From contig CBDURE010000053.1 in the NCBI GenBank assembly GCA_965369605.1, positions 1-21,069 of the forward strand: a stretch of 21,069 bases of DNA, given 5' to 3'. Positions 1 to 6,673 of the stretch are shown in pieces (positions within the stretch are counted from its first letter, which is position 1; the number at the start of each line of letters is the position of its first letter). The notes below the pieces were generated by a model. That model searched no databases. It had not been told where the DNA came from and worked only from the letters and a program-made list of their open reading frames with translations. The DNA comes from JAGGVT01 sp965369605. Its GTDB lineage: Bacteria; JAJVIF01; JAGGVT01. Made by a program: the position numbers and the translations under genes.

Positions 1-60
1 CCAACACACCCGGCGGCCCCGCCTTTGGCGCCTCAAACAGCCCGCCGCTCCCAGAAGTGA
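1..60 (+). other. Left-edge segment, possible tail of a plus-strand gene
   Basis: This segment is clearly richer in G+C than the rest of the window. Frame 1 is open from the first base to a TGA at 58-60, so it could be the last 19 codons of a plus-strand gene converging on the sulfur-carrier gene. The residues are mostly Pro, Ala and Arg, which is not diagnostic. It could equally be intergenic sequence or a GC-rich repeat. Confidence 0.15.
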
Positions 61-258
61 TTAACCGCCGCTTATCAGGTGGAAGACTTTGATTTTATCG
101 TTGTCGTTGATGATGTGCTTATCCAGTTGTTTTTGCTCAATTACCCTGCTGTTTACGGATACGATAACGAGCGGAAAAGAGTATTTAACCTCGTTCATGG
201 CGTCGCGTACAGTCATGCCCTCGCGCCATTCTATTTTTTCCTCGTTTATCTGAATCAT
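61..258 (-). CDS. ThiS/MoaD-type ubiquitin-like sulfur carrier protein
   Basis: This 65-aa protein has the length and beta-grasp pattern of ThiS/MoaD sulfur carriers: a short N-terminal strand pair, then a GMTVRDAM helix start, and a C-terminus of IKVFHLISGG. The terminal Gly-Gly is the residue pair that is adenylated and then thiocarboxylated in this family. Its ATG overlaps the TGA of the ThiF-like gene (ATGA, 255-258), so the two are probably translationally coupled. Its place as last gene of an AOR operon suggests it supplies sulfur for the pyranopterin dithiolene of the tungsten or molybdenum cofactor. A role in thiamine thiazole synthesis cannot be excluded, since family membership alone does not separate ThiS from MoaD-like carriers. 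Confidence 0.85.
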   Translation of the reverse strand: MIQINEEKIEWREGMTVRDAMNEVKYSFPLVIVSVNSRVIEQKQLDKHIINDNDKIKVFHLISGG

Positions 259-887
259 TTTATCTCCAGCAGATATTCGACTGCAAGCGATGCCTGCATC
301 GATGCGACCATCACAACTTTAGGCGCCATGAGTCCCTCATCAGGAGTGCTTTTTAAATCGCCGACAATGATTAGATTTTCCATTCTGTTGATTTTGATTT
401 GGTCGATATTGCCTGTTCCCGCCAGTCCTGATGCTGCAATCAGCAGCTTGCTGTTTTGCAGTCCTGTCCATGTATCAATCAACATCGATTTATTCTCCGC
501 CTGGTCGAATGCCTCGATGAGAACGTCAACATCGCTGAATACATCGGGGATATTATCCGGTGTTAGATTTACATTCACTGGTTGAAAATCGATTTTCGGA
601 TTTATTTTTGCAATCGTCTCAGCTAGAGCATCGACCTTGAGTTTGCCAATTTGGTCGATGAAAAAATGCTGTCGGTTCAGATTTTCGGGCACTACTGTGT
701 CGAAGTCGGCGACAACGAGTTTGCCGATTCCGGCGCGTGCGAGCAAAACCGCAATGTTTGAGCCGAGACCGCCGCATCCGGCAATTCCGACACATTTCGT
801 TTTTAAAATGGGAAAAGAACCCGGAGTGTTCCGGGCATAGATTTCTATTTCAGTTACTTCAGGTATTTCAGGATTGCGGTTTGCCAT
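255..887 (-). CDS. ThiF/MoeB/HesA-family E1-like adenylyltransferase
   Basis: This 210-aa protein would activate the C-terminal glycine of its partner sulfur carrier with ATP. The nucleotide-binding loop GCGGLGSN is at residues 37-44, the acidic DFD at 61-63, and the NLNRQ segment carrying the conserved Arg at 69-73. The C-terminal part (VGDLKS...GLMAPKV...QA) resembles the short ThiF family 2. No zinc-binding CxxC pair is visible, unlike MoeB and classical ThiF. The start chosen is the ATG at 887, which shares a base with the upstream TAA (TAATG). The frame stays open to 986, but that extension lies inside the upstream gene and does not look conserved. It is coupled to both neighbours and most likely acts on the downstream 65-aa carrier. 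The pathway, tungstopterin/molybdopterin or thiamine, is inferred from context. Confidence 0.85.
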   Translation of the reverse strand: MANRNPEIPEVTEIEIYARNTPGSFPILKTKCVGIAGCGGLGSNIAVLLARAGIGKLVVADFDTVVPENLNRQHFFIDQIGKLKVDALAETIAKINPKIDFQPVNVNLTPDNIPDVFSDVDVLIEAFDQAENKSMLIDTWTGLQNSKLLIAASGLAGTGNIDQIKINRMENLIIVGDLKSTPDEGLMAPKVVMVASMQASLAVEYLLEIK

Positions 888-2869
888 TAGACATCCGGGT
901 ATCGCTTGACAACCTCGACAACCTCGGGGAAATCGATTCCGAGTTTTTTCAGCGTTTCGAGTTTCGGTACGCCGTCCGATGTCCATCCGCGGCGTTTGTA
1001 AACAGCGTCCTGAAGCTGGCGGTATTGGTCTTCGCGATATGCGCGGAGTTTCAGGCGTTTTTCATCGGTGCTCATTCCCTCAGGGTCAATGCCGACTTTT
1101 TCCTTGAGTTGCTTGTCATATCGTTCCTGCCGTGATTCATATTCCGTATTGGTGACAGGGCCCATCGCGCGGTAGGGGACTCTGTCGTGTTCACGGGTGC
1201 CGTAACCGAGCCGCAGGTTGAATACTCGCTGGAAGTTATAGACTTTTTCCGACATTCGAATCATTTTATCCGGGTCGAGTTCGATTCCTGTCATGCCTGT
1301 GAAATATTTGCAGTAACCCTCGACATGCTCCGGTATTTTGTGAGGTTCATCGGTCTGTGGGTTGTCAGCGGGAGTAACATCGTTCCACGGGAGTTTGCAG
1401 AGTCCGACAAGTCCGAACCATGTGCGGAACATCGGGAAATAGTGGAGAGCGTCCGCTTTGTCCTCGAATGTCGGAATCTGGTTGTTTACCTGGTCCATGA
1501 AGATCAGCCATGCCTCATCGTGCTGGGCGCCTTTGTTTGTCATGCAGTATCCGCCCTGCTGCGCGAGTGATTCCTTTGTTACATATTCGGAAAATTCCAA
1601 TCCTTTATTTTCCATTCCGATATCCTCGACAAAATCACGGTCGGCGCCGTATTCCTCAACAAAGAGATTTTTCATATTGCGAATACCCTTGCCGAGAATG
1701 ATTCCAAAACCCTCGCCGCGGCTCATCTGGTGGAGTATTTCGCATGCCGCTTCGTTGTTTCCGAAATTCAATTCAAGTCCGCCTGTTTGTTCTTTTGTGA
1801 TGACACTATTTTCATAACATTCCATTGCGAACGCGAGAGCTGTCCCGAATGAGATAGTGTCGATTCCGTAGGTGTCGCAGTAGAAATTGAGTTCAGCGAC
1901 ATAGTGAGGGTCGAAGTTGCCGATATTGGATCCGCATGCGGCGATAGTTTCATATTCGGGGCCGTCAACGAGGACTTTCTGTCCCTTGTATGGGCCGGTT
2001 TTGAGTTCGAAGTTTTCGATTGCGTGAGCGCATGACATCGAGCATCCATACCAGCAGCCATCGGGAACTCCCTGCGTGAAATACTCGTTCTGCCATACCC
2101 ACGAATTGATTTTATTAGCGTTTTTATGGCTGCCGTACTGGTAGTTGAGGGTAGGGAGGAGATCGTAATCATCCATTATTTCCACAAGGTTTCCGGTGCC
2201 GATTTTTCTCATGCGGCACTGCTGGTCATCGAGGGTAATCATCTGGCTGGTTACTTTCATTCCCCAGTTTCTGATTGTTTTCGGCCTGTCTGGATTGTTT
2301 GCCTCATCGGTTATTTGAATCGCGCCGGTCGGGCAAATCCATGCGCAGGCGCCGCAGCCGACGCAGCGTTCATAGAATTCATCGAAAGGCATTGAGACTT
2401 TTCGTTCCGCGCCTCTGCCTGCAAATGAAATTATATCTTCCCATATTCCCTCGGAGCATACACGCACACATCGTCCGCACAACACACAGGCGTTTTTGGA
2501 TTCGTTTTTGTCAGGGTGTTCATAGCGCGGTTTGTCAACGCCGTTCGCTTTTGCGAGCGCTTTGATTGCGGGTACATTTGGCCATCGCGCGAGATGCATC
2601 TCTATTACACCGCGACGGGCATTCAGGGCATCCTCTGAATCAGTGAATACCTCAATGGGTTCATGAATCTCGTAGTTGCACGATGTCGTGATTTCCTTTT
2701 CGCCGTTTGCTTGAATTTCAACGACACACATTCTGCATGCGCCGTATGGTTTAAGGATTTTATGGTTGCACAATGTCGGGATTTTTATTCCAAGCGATTC
2801 CGCGGCGGCAAGGATTGTAGTGCCTTCTTCGACGCTTGTTTTCTTTTTGTTTATTGTTATTTCTATCAT
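887..2869 (-). CDS. NuoG-like iron-sulfur domain fused to AOR C-terminal domains (large subunit of a split aldehyde oxidoreductase)
   Basis: Residues 1-70 form a 2Fe-2S ferredoxin domain (C34, C45, C48, C64). Residues 125-185 carry two CxxCxxCxxxC 4Fe-4S motifs (C128/131/134/138 and C169/172/175/179). The His-Cys cluster found between these in NuoG and Fe-Fe hydrogenase is absent. From about 215 to the end the protein matches AOR domains 2 and 3: C272, C276 and C280 plus C491 would bind the 4Fe-4S cluster beside the pterin, DTYGID (332-337) is the first DxxGL pterin motif, and GLC (489-491) ends the second. The spacing C-x3-C-x3-C differs from the usual C-x2-C-x3-C, and the Asp of the second motif is Gly486. 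AOR domain 1 is missing here and lies in the gene at 4547-5314. An AAGGAG site lies 7 nt before the ATG. Expected role: oxidation of aldehydes, or reduction of acids, with electrons leaving through the Fe-S chain. The substrate is unknown. Confidence 0.9.
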   Translation of the reverse strand: MIEITINKKKTSVEEGTTILAAAESLGIKIPTLCNHKILKPYGACRMCVVEIQANGEKEITTSCNYEIHEPIEVFTDSEDALNARRGVIEMHLARWPNVPAIKALAKANGVDKPRYEHPDKNESKNACVLCGRCVRVCSEGIWEDIISFAGRGAERKVSMPFDEFYERCVGCGACAWICPTGAIQITDEANNPDRPKTIRNWGMKVTSQMITLDDQQCRMRKIGTGNLVEIMDDYDLLPTLNYQYGSHKNANKINSWVWQNEYFTQGVPDGCWYGCSMSCAHAIENFELKTGPYKGQKVLVDGPEYETIAACGSNIGNFDPHYVAELNFYCDTYGIDTISFGTALAFAMECYENSVITKEQTGGLELNFGNNEAACEILHQMSRGEGFGIILGKGIRNMKNLFVEEYGADRDFVEDIGMENKGLEFSEYVTKESLAQQGGYCMTNKGAQHDEAWLIFMDQVNNQIPTFEDKADALHYFPMFRTWFGLVGLCKLPWNDVTPADNPQTDEPHKIPEHVEGYCKYFTGMTGIELDPDKMIRMSEKVYNFQRVFNLRLGYGTREHDRVPYRAMGPVTNTEYESRQERYDKQLKEKVGIDPEGMSTDEKRLKLRAYREDQYRQLQDAVYKRRGWTSDGVPKLETLKKLGIDFPEVVEVVKRYPDV

Positions 2870-2894
2870 TGTTTATCTCCTTGTCGGGTAAAGG

Positions 2895-4397
2895 CTAATT
2901 CTTGAAATATCCCGTGTAATCCCCTTCAAAATGTTTGATTGTGGAAAGTATCGAATTGCCCGCTGATTTGCCCCATCCTGAAAGGCTTGTTGCGGACATT
3001 GTTTCGCAGATTGATTTCATTGTGTCAAGGTCCTCTTTTTTGCCATTGCCCTGAGAGATATTCTCGAGGATGCTGAATAAAATTCTTGAACCCTCACGGC
3101 CGGGGGCTGCTTTTCCGAAACATTCACTCATGAGAAACTCAATTGAATCTTTCGCTGCTTCCAACATGCATCTGCTGTCATCGTAAACACGAATCAAACC
3201 GGGTCCGATAATTGCTCCCGCTTTTTCGATTTCAGTGTAATCGAGCGGCGTGTCGAGCATATCGGCGGGGAAACATCCGCCGGATGGCCCTCCGACCTGA
3301 ACAGCTTTGAATTCCCGCCCATCAGGAATACCGCCGCCGATATCGAAGATTAACTCGCGAAGAGTGATTCCCAGTGGCACCTCGACAAATCCCGAGTTTT
3401 TAATATCTCCAACCAGTGAAACTACTTTCGTGCCTGAGTTGCCGATTTTCTTAAACGCGTCCCCGCCTTTTTCGATAATCACGGGGATATTCATCCATGT
3501 TTCGACGCAGCTTAAAACAGTCGGCATGTCTTTATAGCCTTTTTCGGTTATAGGCACATTAGTAGCCTTTGGAATTGCCGGTTTGCCGGAAAGGGATTCA
3601 AGCATCGCGCTTAAATCGAGATTTATGTACGCGCCGGGACCTCGTCGAATTTTAATATCGAATGAGAAATCTTTTCCCTTGATATTTTCACCGAGAAGCC
3701 CTTTTCCTCTGGCGTCCTCGATTGCTTTTGCCATTTTTTCGATTGCCTGTGAATAGCAATTTCTGATGTGGATTAATCCCTCTTTCGCTCCTACTGCATA
3801 GGCGCAGATCAACATTCCCTCGATAATTGAGTGAGGGTCTGATTCGACAATACTTTTATATGCGAACGCGCCGGGAATGCCCTCATCGGCGTTGCAGATT
3901 ACATACGCGGGATTGTTGGATGAATCGTTAACCGCTTTCGCGCACGCTTTCCATTTGTCGGCTGTGGGTTTTCCGAAACCGCATCGTCCGAGAATGCCTG
4001 ATTTTTCAATCTCGCTGATTACATCATCCGGGGACATTGTTTCAAGAACTTTTTCGAACGATTTGTATCCGCCAGCGTCGATATTGCCCATGTTGCGAAA
4101 TACAATGGATGGCGAATCAGGTTTTGCCGGAATTAATCCATCATTCTGCTGTTTCATGAATGTTCGAATTGGCTTTTGGGGAAGTTCATCTGCTGATGGC
4201 TCAAGAGTGAATGTGTCATAGAATGTGCCCACATGATAGAGCTGACCCAGCGGGACGTTGATTTCATCCGCGATGTAGCGAACGGCATCCTCAGGGAGAT
4301 GCTTGAATTCATCTTGAACATCGAGGAGCATTTCGATTGCGCAATCGGCATCACGATTGTAGCTCTTAATGATTTTATTTATTTTTGCGGTATCCAT
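2895..4397 (-). CDS. Truncated NuoE-NuoF fusion, flavoprotein-like subunit lacking the canonical Fe-S cysteines
   Basis: Residues 1-65 match the N-terminal helical part of NuoE (EFKHLP, then YHVGTFYDTF). The thioredoxin-like 2Fe-2S half is missing, replaced by a linker of about 30 residues. Residues 95-500 follow NuoF: GILGRCGFGKPTADKW (134-149) at the FMN loop, CNADEGIPG (168-176), DPHSIIEGM, GPGAYI and MPTV...CVET. Several functional sites are changed. The N3-cluster motif SCGKCxPC reads CFGKAAPG (426-433), and the fourth ligand is Ser473. The CGEET segment is NLDLS (259-263), and the Glu before Pro-Gly is Ile174. It therefore probably lacks the 4Fe-4S cluster and may not bind NADH. An AGGAG site lies 7 nt before the ATG, and only 25 bp separate its end from the next gene. 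It may hold a flavin or be mainly structural in the complex with the split AOR. Confidence 0.88.
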   Translation of the reverse strand: MDTAKINKIIKSYNRDADCAIEMLLDVQDEFKHLPEDAVRYIADEINVPLGQLYHVGTFYDTFTLEPSADELPQKPIRTFMKQQNDGLIPAKPDSPSIVFRNMGNIDAGGYKSFEKVLETMSPDDVISEIEKSGILGRCGFGKPTADKWKACAKAVNDSSNNPAYVICNADEGIPGAFAYKSIVESDPHSIIEGMLICAYAVGAKEGLIHIRNCYSQAIEKMAKAIEDARGKGLLGENIKGKDFSFDIKIRRGPGAYINLDLSAMLESLSGKPAIPKATNVPITEKGYKDMPTVLSCVETWMNIPVIIEKGGDAFKKIGNSGTKVVSLVGDIKNSGFVEVPLGITLRELIFDIGGGIPDGREFKAVQVGGPSGGCFPADMLDTPLDYTEIEKAGAIIGPGLIRVYDDSRCMLEAAKDSIEFLMSECFGKAAPGREGSRILFSILENISQGNGKKEDLDTMKSICETMSATSLSGWGKSAGNSILSTIKHFEGDYTGYFKN

Positions 4398-4494
4398 TTA
4401 TGATCTCCTGTCATTAATGCCATGCTAAGTAAAGCACCACGCTAAAGCATGGTGTTATTTCAGTATTTGCAAATTTATAACAGTTTGGGTGCCG

Positions 4495-4526
4495 CCCACA
4501 CATCACGCCTTTTTGTGATTTGTGGG
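4495..4526. other. Intergenic hairpin between the AOR domain-1 gene and the NuoEF gene
   Basis: The arms CCCACACATCAC (4495-4506) and GTGATTTGTGGG (4515-4526) pair over 12 positions with one mismatch around an 8-nt loop. It sits in the only sizeable gap (149 bp) of the operon. No clear U-run follows on the minus strand, so it may be an mRNA processing or stability element, or a partial terminator, rather than a full terminator. Confidence 0.5.
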
Positions 4527-4546
4527 TGAAACATCCAAATCACCCA

Positions 4547-5314
4547 TTAATCAGCGGTAATCGACCAGTTTGGTTTCCATTTATCGCATCTGATTGCCAG
4601 CGCGAGTATTTTTTTGTCGCGGAAAACAGTGCCGATACCGCCTCGTCCCGCCTGCTTGTATCGCGCTTCTTTCCTGCGCCAGTCGTAATATGAAAAGTTG
4701 AGAATTCCGAAATATGTGTTGCCGGCGCCGCTTCCCGCCGCGACAACAGAGATATACTGCCTGTCATTCTTGTTTGGCGCGAGTTGTTCAGTCAGTTTGT
4801 TGCATATCAGGTGGGCATCGCCGGAGGTGGCGTTTATCTCCCGGACGCTCACATGATTTTCCACGCCATCAATTAAAATCATGACATCCTTCTCAGCTTT
4901 ACCGGTAATCGCGATGGCGTCAAAACCGGAGAATTTGAGGAACGGGCCGAAATAGCCGCCGACATTTGAATCTATTACAACATTTGTCAGCGGTGAGATT
5001 GCGGTTACCAGCGATTTGCCGGAGCCGGGATAGCTTGTCGTTCCCCCGAGCGGGCCGGATGAAATGCAAATCGTGTTTTCAGGCGAATCCCATTTTGTGC
5101 CGTCGTTGACAATGTCCCACATCAGCTTGAGGTCGAAACCTTTTCCGCCGATGAAAGTTTCCTTCATTTCATCGGAAACCGGTTTTGTTTCGATGCTCTT
5201 TTTGCCCAGGTCGATTTGCAGAGTGCGGTTGGCGTAACCCTTTTCCAGATTGACAGGTTCGTAGGGAAACTTAACAAGTTCCTGTTCAAGTTTGATTTTA
5301 AAATCGTCGTTCAT
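4547..5314 (-). CDS. Stand-alone AOR N-terminal (pterin-cofactor) domain, small subunit of the split aldehyde oxidoreductase
   Basis: The 255 residues correspond to domain 1 of the AOR family, which in full-length enzymes covers roughly the first 210 residues and wraps around the tungstopterin. Conserved signatures are present in order: IGGKGF (55-60), SGPLGGT (86-92), PGSGK (96-100), SPLTNVV (107-113), GGYFGPFLKFSGFDAI (119-134), and QAGRGGIGTVFRDKK (221-235). The protein then ends at a TAA. This is not a frameshifted AOR: the rest of the enzyme is fused to a NuoG-like domain two genes downstream, and domain 1 is complete. A GAGGA lies only 4-5 nt before the ATG at 5314. It is likely the first gene of the operon and should form a catalytic unit with the 660-aa protein. 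I recall that some tungsten oxidoreductases described as electron-bifurcating also have a split catalytic unit. Confidence 0.88.
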   Translation of the reverse strand: MNDDFKIKLEQELVKFPYEPVNLEKGYANRTLQIDLGKKSIETKPVSDEMKETFIGGKGFDLKLMWDIVNDGTKWDSPENTICISSGPLGGTTSYPGSGKSLVTAISPLTNVVIDSNVGGYFGPFLKFSGFDAIAITGKAEKDVMILIDGVENHVSVREINATSGDAHLICNKLTEQLAPNKNDRQYISVVAAGSGAGNTYFGILNFSYYDWRRKEARYKQAGRGGIGTVFRDKKILALAIRCDKWKPNWSITAD

Positions 5315-5391
5315 GATTCCTCATACGGCATAAGACAATCCGCCGCGAAATTGGTTTTCAAACAGAGTCAGAAGTTTACTTAAAAAAGAAG

Positions 5392-5471
5392 AGTTGGCAA
5401 GTTAATAGGTTAGCAGGTTAATAGGTTAGCAAGTTAGTAGGTTAGCAGGTTGGTAAGTTGGCAGGTTGGAG
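5392..5471. repeat. Array of ten degenerate 8-bp repeats (RGTTRRYA)
   Basis: Ten consecutive octamers such as AGTTAATA, GGTTAGCA, AGTTAGTA, GGTTGGTA and AGTTGGCA run without spacers, the last one degraded. The array fills the gap between the AOR operon start and the end of the beta-propeller gene. The same unit recurs at 18239-18334, so it is a dispersed family. Slippage replication would explain its growth. No function is apparent. Confidence 0.85.
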
Positions 5472-5509
5472 TGAATCCCTGATTTGAGAGATGAAAATTC
5501 AATCGTGGA

Positions 5510-6673
5510 TTATTCCACATCGAAATAGTGAAGGAAGATTTCATCATCCGGGGTTTCAGGCTCATCGATGCAGAAAAGCCTTGTGCCTGTGTCAGTCGGT
5601 ATCGCGATGATTTGACCAACCTTGCTGTCACAAATTTTAATTAACCTGTGCGAGTAATCCTTGAGATTGACTTCCAGGATTGTTCCTGAAAGTTCATAAT
5701 GGGGAAATTCTGGATATTCAGGATCGAATCCGGCTCTCTGGCCAATGGTGGCGAATAACTTCAGATGGCGATTATCAATGGCTGTATAACCAATCATTAT
5801 GTCGCCAAAATCAAGTATTTCCAGGATTTCCTCATTGTGTGTGTCTGCGACATTAGTGTCAACGACATTAGTGTCAACGACCATCATGTTTGGGTTTGGC
5901 GACAATTCTAAACAAAATCCGGGGAGAATCAGCCTGCCATCATCAATTATGAAATACTTTTCTGAGTAAATGGGAGTCATAACCGCGGATATCCGGGACA
6001 GGTCTTGAGTATCATAGACGGTTAAAGGAAAAAACATTTGCTGTGTTCCGCTATAACCATAACCCCCGGAGGATCGTTCAACGCCGCTTGGGCTTGGAAT
6101 GGTTATGCTCGATTCATCTCTGACATATAGCTTTTTCCCATCGGGTGTAATAGCCAACATTTCGGGAGGGTCTTTCAGTATTATGTCCGCGACAACCTCA
6201 AATTTCTCAAGGTCGATCTTGTATAGCATGCCTGAACCATTCAAGCCGCCGGTAACAAAGGCGAATTTCCGGTTGTTGTCAATAACCATATTTCTCGGGT
6301 ATCTGTCGAATACAATTTCAGCCTGAATTTCGCCTGTAACAAAGTCAACCTTTCGAAGTGTACCGTTCTCAACATGGCTTCGTTCATAAATTTTATTCCC
6401 CAATACCAACATGCATTTGCCATCCTGAATCAAATCAACCTGGTCGGTATAGTCATCCAGCAGGATTACTTTTTCCACTTCCAATTCAAACGGGTCGAAT
6501 ATTTTCAGCATGGATTTTTTTAGTTCCACATCATGTTGAATAAAAAATATTTTATTAACCTGCGGGCAAAAAAAATCGTTATATGTGAAATCTTCGAGTT
6601 TGATGCTTCCACTGTCGGCGTAAGCGTTTTGAGTTGACAATAGAATAATCAGTATGGCGATAAACACTCTCAT
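5510..6673 (-). CDS. Exported beta-propeller (YVTN-like) protein
   Basis: The first 19 residues are a typical signal peptide (MRV, a long hydrophobic run, then cleavage after NAYA). The rest resembles a seven-bladed YVTN/WD-like propeller: repeated segments such as YPRNMVIDNNRKFAFVTGG and PEMLAITPDGKKLYVRD mark blade ends. No catalytic residues are recognisable, and binding or sensing in the periplasm or at the surface is likely. GGAGG lies 7 nt before the ATG, and the ATG overlaps the TGA of the upstream TPR gene (ATGA), so the two are coupled and probably act together. A 15-bp in-frame repeat adds VVDTN units at a loop (5851-5880). The specific role is unknown. Confidence 0.75.
   Translation of the reverse strand: MRVFIAILIILLSTQNAYADSGSIKLEDFTYNDFFCPQVNKIFFIQHDVELKKSMLKIFDPFELEVEKVILLDDYTDQVDLIQDGKCMLVLGNKIYERSHVENGTLRKVDFVTGEIQAEIVFDRYPRNMVIDNNRKFAFVTGGLNGSGMLYKIDLEKFEVVADIILKDPPEMLAITPDGKKLYVRDESSITIPSPSGVERSSGGYGYSGTQQMFFPLTVYDTQDLSRISAVMTPIYSEKYFIIDDGRLILPGFCLELSPNPNMMVVDTNVVDTNVADTHNEEILEILDFGDIMIGYTAIDNRHLKLFATIGQRAGFDPEYPEFPHYELSGTILEVNLKDYSHRLIKICDSKVGQIIAIPTDTGTRLFCIDEPETPDDEIFLHYFDVE
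5851..5880. repeat. 15-bp in-frame tandem duplication inside the propeller gene
   Basis: CATTAGTGTCAACGA occurs twice exactly (5851-5865 and 5866-5880), with a degraded third copy just before. It encodes repeated V-V/A-D-T-N units, probably in a surface loop, and keeps the reading frame. Confidence 0.85.

Noticed and set aside
79..585. 168-aa plus-strand ORF
   Set aside because: It is antisense to the ThiF/ThiS-like genes, which have clear family motifs. It has no family features of its own.
887..986. Upstream extension of the ThiF-like protein (33 residues with several Cys)
   Set aside because: It is entirely inside the AOR fusion gene in another frame. The ATG at 887 gives normal coupling and the usual family N-terminus.
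887..5314. Split AOR as a broken gene caused by a frameshift or sequencing error
   Set aside because: The two halves are separated by a complete 500-aa gene, and the second half has its own fused N-terminal Fe-S domain and ribosome binding site. The domain-1 protein ends just after its last conserved motif.
5434..5631. Class II benzoyl-CoA reductase (Bam-type) reading of the nearby AOR operon
   Set aside because: BamB keeps AOR domains 1-3 in one chain, and no other bam-type genes or acyl-CoA genes are seen in the window.
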